From Deltaproteobacteria bacterium (GTDB lineage Bacteria > Desulfobacterota > Desulfarculia > Adiutricales > Adiutricaceae): a DNA stretch of 10,137 bases. Shown one piece after another: positions 6,198 through 10,137 of this stretch. Made by a program: the position numbers and the translations under genes. How positions within the stretch are numbered: position 1 is the first letter of the stretch; every line of letters begins with the position of its first letter. Below the pieces are notes generated by a model. It was not told the origin of the DNA. It saw only the letters and a program-made list of their open reading frames with translations, and searched no databases. The DNA lies in NCBI GenBank assembly GCA_031279155.1, contig JAITJB010000139.1, positions 1-10,137 of the forward strand, read 5' to 3'.

Positions 6198-7450
6198 GAT
6201 TGCCCTCCATCTGATGGCGAGGTGCTTTCACCTATGGCGCCGGCCTCTTTATAGCCATGACCATCTTGGAGCAGGTGCTGGCCTAAGATGACTATGGGGC
6301 CATCGATTTTTTCTACTCCCACCAGTTCCACAAACCCGTTTTCCGTTAGCCCCAAGGTTACTGGCACTTGGGTAACCGTTTCCTTTTGGGGATCGGCCAC
6401 AAAGATGACGTAGCCGTCTACACGGCGGAAGGGCACATCTTCAGCCACGCTCCAGACATTTTTGTGCTCCTCGAAGACAAAGACCACGTCAGCGTACATA
6501 CCGGGCTTAAGTTTGAGATCGGGGTTGGCGACCTCTAGTTCTAGCCTAGCCTGCCGGGAATCGCTCGAGAGCACAGGGGCCACCCTTAGTACTTTAGCCG
6601 TAAAAGTTTGACCAGGGAAGGCTTCGGTCGAAAGAGTGGCTTCCATGCCAGGGAAGAATTTGGGATAATCTTTTTCGATGACGCTAACATCAACTAAAAG
6701 CGGGTCGATTGAGACTAGCTCGTATAAAGGCGTGTTAGCCGTAACCAGCTGTCCCTCGGAAACTAAGCGCGATCCAACATAGCGGTAATCGCCAGTGACG
6801 CTGTCATTTTGCGGCCAGTTAGCCGTAATCTTAGTATAGGAGAGCTTTAATTGGGCGTCAGCTAACTGATTTCCGGCTGATTGTAGCTGGCTTTCGGCAA
6901 CGTCCACCCTGGCTTTGGCTTGGAGGAGTTTATTTTGGACAGCCTCAAATTCTGATTGAGTGACTATGCTCTTTTTAGTTAAGTTTGATTGGCGCCGCAT
7001 ATCGCTTTCGGCTAATTCTAAGTTGGCCCGAGCTTCGGCTAACTGGGCCTCAGAGAGCCTTACGTTCATGGCCGCCCTGTCGCGGGCTAAGACGTACTCC
7101 TCATCGTCTAAGACGGCGACTGTTTGACCGTTTTCCAAGCGATCGCCAATATCAACTAAAAGTAACTTTATCTCGCCTGCGGCCTTGGTCGACAAAAAAA
7201 AGCGATTAGGCGCAGATAGAGACCCGTAGTACCTACTTAGCGATCGCATAGTCCCGAAATTGGCCCGGCCCAACTCCACGTAAATGGAATCGGCATTGGG
7301 CGGCGAGACAAAAGGAGAGGCCTGGCCATTAACCAAGCGGACAACAGTTAAAGCCGCCAAGATAAAGATGACCACACTTAGCTTTTTATGACGAGAGAAA
7401 AAACCTGCCATCTTTTCAGGCCCGCTTTTAGACTCTTGGCTTTGGTTCAA
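6194..7450 (-). CDS. Periplasmic adaptor (membrane fusion) subunit of RND efflux pump, 418 aa
   Basis: Links the downstream RND permease to an outer-membrane channel. From the TTG at 7448-7450, one membrane segment lies at about 24-42 (LSVVIFILAALTVVRLV). Next come a lipoyl-like half motif around KAAGEIKLLLVDIGDRLENGQTVAVLD, an alpha-helical hairpin at about 120-200 rich in Ala, Gln, Leu and Glu, the return lipoyl half, and beta-barrel and membrane-proximal domains (GMEATLSTEAFPGQTF, LKPGMYADVVFVF). There is no lipobox cysteine, so anchoring is by the N-terminal helix, unless it is cleaved after NGQA. I prefer TTG 7448-7450 because GGAGG (7456-7460) lies 5 bases upstream. A TTG at 7460-7462 would overlap that site, and ATG at 7409-7411 has no good site. 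The gene overlaps the permease start by ATGA, forming one operon behind a palindromic operator candidate. Confidence 0.94.
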   Translation of the reverse strand: MNQSQESKSGPEKMAGFFSRHKKLSVVIFILAALTVVRLVNGQASPFVSPPNADSIYVELGRANFGTMRSLSRYYGSLSAPNRFFLSTKAAGEIKLLLVDIGDRLENGQTVAVLDDEEYVLARDRAAMNVRLSEAQLAEARANLELAESDMRRQSNLTKKSIVTQSEFEAVQNKLLQAKARVDVAESQLQSAGNQLADAQLKLSYTKITANWPQNDSVTGDYRYVGSRLVSEGQLVTANTPLYELVSIDPLLVDVSVIEKDYPKFFPGMEATLSTEAFPGQTFTAKVLRVAPVLSSDSRQARLELEVANPDLKLKPGMYADVVFVFEEHKNVWSVAEDVPFRRVDGYVIFVADPQKETVTQVPVTLGLTENGFVELVGVEKIDGPIVILGQHLLQDGHGYKEAGAIGESTSPSDGGQS

Positions 7451-7460
7451 AACAGCCTCC
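7448..7460 (-). promoter_or_regulatory. Ribosome binding site deciding a TTG start for the adaptor
   Basis: On the minus strand GGAGG (7456-7460), then CTGTT, then TTG (7448-7450) gives an ideal 5-base spacing. The longest open frame begins with a TTG that overlaps this GGAGG and so cannot use it. The choice shortens the protein by four residues. Confidence 0.65.
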
Positions 7461-7465
7461 AACCG

Positions 7466-7490
7466 TCGAGCAGTTTAATAAACAGCTCGA
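7466..7490. promoter_or_regulatory. 25-bp palindrome, likely repressor operator of the efflux operon
   Basis: Half-sites TCGAGC (7466-7471) and GCTCGA (7485-7490) enclose a second pair, GTTTA (7473-7477) and TAAAC (7479-7483), around a central A. Only single unpaired positions (7472, 7478, 7484) break the 25-bp symmetry. It lies 6 bases upstream of the adaptor's Shine-Dalgarno sequence. Size and symmetry fit operators of TetR/AcrR-type repressors, which often control RND pumps. No regulator gene is in the window. It could instead act as an mRNA hairpin near the ribosome binding site. Confidence 0.6.
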
Positions 7491-7507
7491 AATGAAGTAT
7501 TAGTCAA
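7477..7507 (-). promoter_or_regulatory. Candidate promoter overlapping the palindrome
   Basis: TTGACT (7502-7507, minus strand) is a good -35 box. A weak -10 such as TTTATT (7477-7482, spacing 19) would fall inside the 25-bp palindrome, so a bound repressor would exclude RNA polymerase. The -10 match is poor (4 of 6), so confidence is low. Confidence 0.3.
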
Positions 7508-7559
7508 ATTAGAGAGGTTAATAGAGCTTAACTCCCAGGGGACACAGGGCCCCGAAAAT

Positions 7560-7568
7560 ATTATAGCA
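7560..7568 (-). promoter_or_regulatory. Candidate extended -10 promoter for the efflux operon
   Basis: On the minus strand TGCTATAAT (7560-7568) matches the extended -10 form TGnTATAAT exactly. No recognisable -35 box lies 16-18 bases upstream. Transcription would start near 7553 and give a leader of about 100 bases carrying the palindrome. It is an alternative to, or partner of, the TTGACT site closer to the gene. Confidence 0.4.
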
Positions 7569-7648
7569 AATTACATACCAGAGAGTATTAGGCTTTATTT
7601 TAGCCGGGTTTAGCCTTTATGGAGGCGGAGAAAGCCTGGCTTAAAGGT

Positions 7649-7673
7649 AAAAAATTACCCTAGGCCAGGGTAA
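7649..7673 (-). terminator. Intrinsic terminator on the minus strand with no visible gene before it
   Basis: Read on the minus strand, TTACCCT (7667-7673) and AGGGTAA (7655-7661) form a 7-bp stem with a 5-base loop, followed at once by six T (7649-7654). That is the classic intrinsic-terminator form. It would stop transcription coming from the right before it reaches the efflux operon. No minus-strand gene is seen between here and the helicase, so it may insulate the operon, end a small RNA, or remain from a lost gene. Confidence 0.6.
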
Positions 7674-7753
7674 AATCCCCCACCTGACTTAAAAGATTAA
7701 AAGGCCTATAAAATATAAATTTCTGTCTATTTAATTTTTTTGGCACTTCCTTT

Positions 7754-7843
7754 CGTTTTGACCCGCGTCACTTTTAGAGGCTAGGCCGTTTAGACCCACG
7801 TCAATTATAGAGGCCAGGTCGTTTAGACCTGCATCACTTTTAG
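7754..7843 (+). repeat. 33-bp tandem repeat, about 2.7 copies
   Basis: Copies begin at 7754, 7787 and 7820. Copies 1 and 2 differ at 6 of 33 positions. The partial third copy matches copy 1 at 21 of 24 positions and then diverges. All share the core GACC-YRCRTCA about 7 bases in. There are no spacers, so it is not CRISPR. Three-turn spacing on one DNA face would suit repeated protein-binding sites, but no function is known. Confidence 0.7.
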
Positions 7844-8051
7844 CCTCCCGTAAGTGGGCAAAAAAATTTGACTTATTGGCTCTTTACCTTTGGGCGTTTT
7901 GTGACTATGATAACCATTATTGAGGCCAAACTGGCTACGGCCAAAACGCGGATAGACAACGGATAGCCTTAGGCTAGGCCAAGGACAGACCACAGCTAGA
8001 CCAACGATAGCCCGCAAATGACTATTTGGCTCTTATGCTCGTGGTGAGGCC

Positions 8052-8081
8052 TTCAGAAAATAGCGATATTGACTTTATAAT
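8052..8081 (+). promoter_or_regulatory. Candidate helicase promoter
   Basis: A perfect -10 hexamer TATAAT lies at 8076-8081, with a weak -35 (TTCAGA, 8052-8057) 18 bases upstream. The leader would start near 8088 and consist of the 18-bp repeat cluster. The -35 match is only 3 of 6, so this is a weak call resting on the -10 box and position. Confidence 0.35.
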
Positions 8082-8091
8082 GAACCATAAA

Positions 8092-8145
8092 GAGTCTATG
8101 GACTATAGAGACTCTATGGCCTGTAAAGACTCTAAAGCATCAAAT
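8092..8145 (+). repeat. 18-bp tandem repeat, three copies, just upstream of the helicase
   Basis: Copies start at 8092 (GAGTCTATGGACTATAGA), 8110 (GACTCTATGGCCTGTAAA) and 8128 (GACTCTAAAGCATCAAAT). The first ten bases are best conserved and decay in the third copy. A fourth, more diverged unit may precede them at 8071 (GACTTTATAATG and following). The cluster ends 16 bases before the helicase start codon, so it would lie in the promoter or leader. It may be a binding-site array; its role is unknown. Confidence 0.6.
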
Positions 8146-8161
8146 TTACTGGGAAATTTTA

Positions 8162-10126
8162 ATGCTTGATATCTCCTCACTAAACCCAAATCAGCTGGCT
8201 GCCGTAAACTGGGCTAAAGGACCACTATTGGTCCTGGCCGGGCCAGGCTCGGGCAAAACCCGCGTCTTAACCCACCGCATGGCCAAAATTTTAGAAGAAT
8301 CTACTGGACAGCATTTCCGTTTATTAGCTCTGACCTTTACCAACAAAGCTGCCGGGGAAATGCGCACCAGGGTCGAAGAACTTGTCCCCAAGGAGCTAGG
8401 TCGAGTTAGGCTTACGACCTTCCACTCTTTTGCGGCTGAAATACTCCAAAAACATGGAAGCCACAATAATATTAGACCCGATTTTCAAATTATCGGTAGC
8501 GAGCTCGACCGCGATGCTTTCTTAAAAGAGGCCCTGAATGAACTTCAACGAGACGCTGCATTTTTAATACCGCCCGATCTAACTCGCTGCGAGCTTCTAC
8601 CCATAATGACCCAATTACTCGACCAGTGTGTGCCCACAAGTAATCTTCAGAAGATCTTTAGCCTTTTTCCCGATCAAGTCTACGCTCAGCCAATAGCCAA
8701 AATTTATAAGGCCTATCGAGAAGCTTTGCACCGAGCCAATACCCTTGATTTTTCAAGCTTAATTACTGAATGTGTAGAACTTCTTACTAATTTTCCTTCT
8801 ATTGCAACTCAAATTAGAAAAATATATCATCATATTCTTGTTGATGAGTTTCAAGACACTAATTCAGCACAATATACAATTCTATCTCTTTTAGCCGCTC
8901 CAAATTATTCAACTTTATTTGTTGTAGCCGATGACGATCAAATTATTTATCAATGGAATGGCGCAAGTATCGAAAGAATAAATGATTTAAAAAAGGATTT
9001 TCCTATTTCGGTCTTACAGCTGCCAGAAAACTATCGATGCCCCAAGGAAGTTATCCAACTGGCCAATGCTTTGATAGAGCATAACCCGGTTCGCACGCTC
9101 GAAAAAATGCCCTCACTGGCCATCAAAATTAATTGCCCTGACCAATCGGCCCAAATTGTAAGGGTTCAAGGTTTTGCTGACTTAAATCAAGAGTGCGCCT
9201 GGATTGCCAGAGATATTGAAGCTAGAAGCGTCGAAGAACGAGCTCAATGCGCCGTGCTGGCCCGAACGAAAAGGCTACTTTATCAAGTTGGCAAGTTACT
9301 TATTCTCAAAAACATACCAGTCTATTATACTAATCGCAACAATGAGTTTAATAGCCCGCCTTTTACTATGCTACATTCTATTCTTCGTTTAGTAAATTCT
9401 AAAGAAGACAAAATATCGCTCTCTCGTCTTTTAAATTCTTTTTATAAGCTTGAAGGCATATTTATTAATCAGGATAACGTTATTGCTAACTCTTATGCCG
9501 ATGGCAAAGACTTATTACGGTCATGGCTTGATATTGTTTTAACTCGTACTAACATTAAAGATTCCACCCGGTCGCTTCTGACAACCGATATTAAACCTCT
9601 TTTACAGTCATTAAACTTTCAAAAATTTACCGATAGCCTTATTAATTGGGCTATTACTAAAAAGAATTCCAAAAATGAGGATTTTAATTATTATAATAGA
9701 TATAATGATTTTAGCGATTTTAACGACGAATTAATAATTTGGAATGATTTCTTATCTGATATAACTAGTAAATTCGCGCCTGATGAAATCAGTTTATATC
9801 AGTTGCTCCATGAGCTCGATCTAACTTACAAGTCGCCGCCCAAACAAAAAAACGCCGTTTCTTGCTTGACGATTCATGGCTCAAAGGGCCTGGAATTTGG
9901 TCACGTCTATCTCATGGGACTCGTAGAAGATCACTTGCCCATTTGGCAGGCTACCCAAAGTGGCGATGACTCCATAGAGCTCCAAGAAGAACGTAGGTCT
10001 TGTTTTGTGGCCATTACCCGCACTCAGCAAACTTTAACCATGACGTTTTCTAATAGGTATTTTACTTTTCTCAAAGAGCCTTCGAGATTTCTCAATGAAA
10101 TGGGTTTACTTCAACCGTCCTACTAA
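8162..10126 (+). CDS. UvrD/Rep-like superfamily 1A DNA helicase, 654 aa
   Basis: A 3'-to-5' ATP-dependent DNA helicase by family. All main motifs are visible: Q motif LNPNQLAAVN (7-16), Walker A AGPGSGKT (26-33), motif Ia ALTFTNKAAGEM (56-67), TTFHSF (85-90), Walker B LVDEFQDTNSAQY (226-238), motif III VVADDDQIIYQWNGAS (254-269), motif IV LPENYRCP (287-294), motif V TIHGSKGLEFGHVYLMG (570-586) and motif VI EERRSCFVAITRTQQTL (609-625). It is shorter than UvrD/Rep/PcrA (about 670-750 aa): it ends soon after the final helicase segment and lacks the usual C-terminal extension. The QWNGAS motif III differs from the common YxFRGA and marks a distinct subfamily. Base composition is patchy: about 8760-9000 and 9330-9800 are clearly richer in A+T. 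The ATG has only a weak GGGAAA site 5 bases upstream. The window ends 11 bases after the stop, so downstream partners are unknown. It could be a repair helicase or a GajB-like defence component. Confidence 0.93.
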   Translation: MLDISSLNPNQLAAVNWAKGPLLVLAGPGSGKTRVLTHRMAKILEESTGQHFRLLALTFTNKAAGEMRTRVEELVPKELGRVRLTTFHSFAAEILQKHGSHNNIRPDFQIIGSELDRDAFLKEALNELQRDAAFLIPPDLTRCELLPIMTQLLDQCVPTSNLQKIFSLFPDQVYAQPIAKIYKAYREALHRANTLDFSSLITECVELLTNFPSIATQIRKIYHHILVDEFQDTNSAQYTILSLLAAPNYSTLFVVADDDQIIYQWNGASIERINDLKKDFPISVLQLPENYRCPKEVIQLANALIEHNPVRTLEKMPSLAIKINCPDQSAQIVRVQGFADLNQECAWIARDIEARSVEERAQCAVLARTKRLLYQVGKLLILKNIPVYYTNRNNEFNSPPFTMLHSILRLVNSKEDKISLSRLLNSFYKLEGIFINQDNVIANSYADGKDLLRSWLDIVLTRTNIKDSTRSLLTTDIKPLLQSLNFQKFTDSLINWAITKKNSKNEDFNYYNRYNDFSDFNDELIIWNDFLSDITSKFAPDEISLYQLLHELDLTYKSPPKQKNAVSCLTIHGSKGLEFGHVYLMGLVEDHLPIWQATQSGDDSIELQEERRSCFVAITRTQQTLTMTFSNRYFTFLKEPSRFLNEMGLLQPSY

Positions 10127-10137
10127 TTTAGGCATTC

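Larger units (their letters stand above)
7491..8161. other. Divergent intergenic region rich in repeats, no convincing gene
   Basis: This 0.67-kb stretch separates the minus-strand efflux operon from the plus-strand helicase. I see no credible protein: the minus-strand frame at 7823-8017 runs through repeats and resembles nothing I know. The stretch holds promoter candidates, a minus-strand terminator, a 33-bp tandem repeat, an 18-bp tandem repeat and two dispersed pairs: TAGACAACGGATAGCC (7953-7968) with TAGACCAACGATAGCC (7997-8012), and GACTTATTGGCTCTTTA (7870-7886) with GACTATTTGGCTCTTAT (8020-8036). Confidence 0.6.

Noticed and set aside
7754..7843. CRISPR array
   Set aside because: The 33-bp units are directly adjacent without spacers, only 2.7 copies are present, and no cas gene is in the window.
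7823..8017. Minus-strand 64-aa frame
   Set aside because: It overlaps tandem and direct repeats, has no convincing ribosome binding site and no recognisable domain.
8162..10126. A complete Gabija or other named defence system
   Set aside because: Only a helicase is visible; no GajA-like nuclease or other partner lies in the window.

Overview
The window suggests a Gram-negative bacterium. It carries a complete inner-membrane part of an RND efflux pump (periplasmic adaptor plus permease), which only makes sense with an outer membrane. The chromosomal genes have intermediate G+C, with many GCC/GGC codons mixed with TTA and CTT/CTA leucine codons. The intergenic regions are long and rich in short repeats. 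A deltaproteobacterial (Desulfobacterota-like) source would fit the protein styles, but this is only an impression and no marker gene here proves it.

Layout, left to right. (1) Positions 1-408, minus strand: the N-terminal part of a type III pantothenate kinase (coaX), cut by the window edge, with a hairpin-rich leader. (2) Positions 604-2467: a very A+T-rich insertion sequence with 14-bp terminal inverted repeats and an intact DDE transposase of the IS1634/IS4-like type. Its promoter region contains extra copies of the terminal repeat core. (3) Positions 2468-3023: no convincing gene, but a polypyrimidine/polypurine tract with a canonical G-quadruplex motif, a possible gene remnant and a strong hairpin terminator. 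(4) Positions 3024-7450, minus strand: a two-gene efflux operon, adaptor then RND permease, translationally coupled by an ATGA overlap. A 25-bp near-perfect palindrome that looks like a repressor operator sits directly upstream. (5) Positions 7491-8161: a 0.67-kb divergent intergenic region with a minus-strand terminator that has no visible gene, a 33-bp tandem repeat (2.7 copies), paired direct repeats and an 18-bp tandem repeat next to the next gene. (6) Positions 8162-10126, plus strand: a compact UvrD/Rep-like superfamily 1A helicase of 654 aa with all main motifs.

The adaptor and permease would form a proton-driven exporter together with a TolC-type outer-membrane channel encoded elsewhere. 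CoaX feeds coenzyme A synthesis and is unrelated to its neighbours; the insertion sequence is a later arrival upstream of it. The helicase may be a repair enzyme or part of an accessory (possibly defence) locus continuing beyond the right edge, but no partner gene is visible. I found no complete new multi-gene system. The least explained signals are the palindrome before the pump, the repeat clusters in 7491-8161 and the orphan terminator there.
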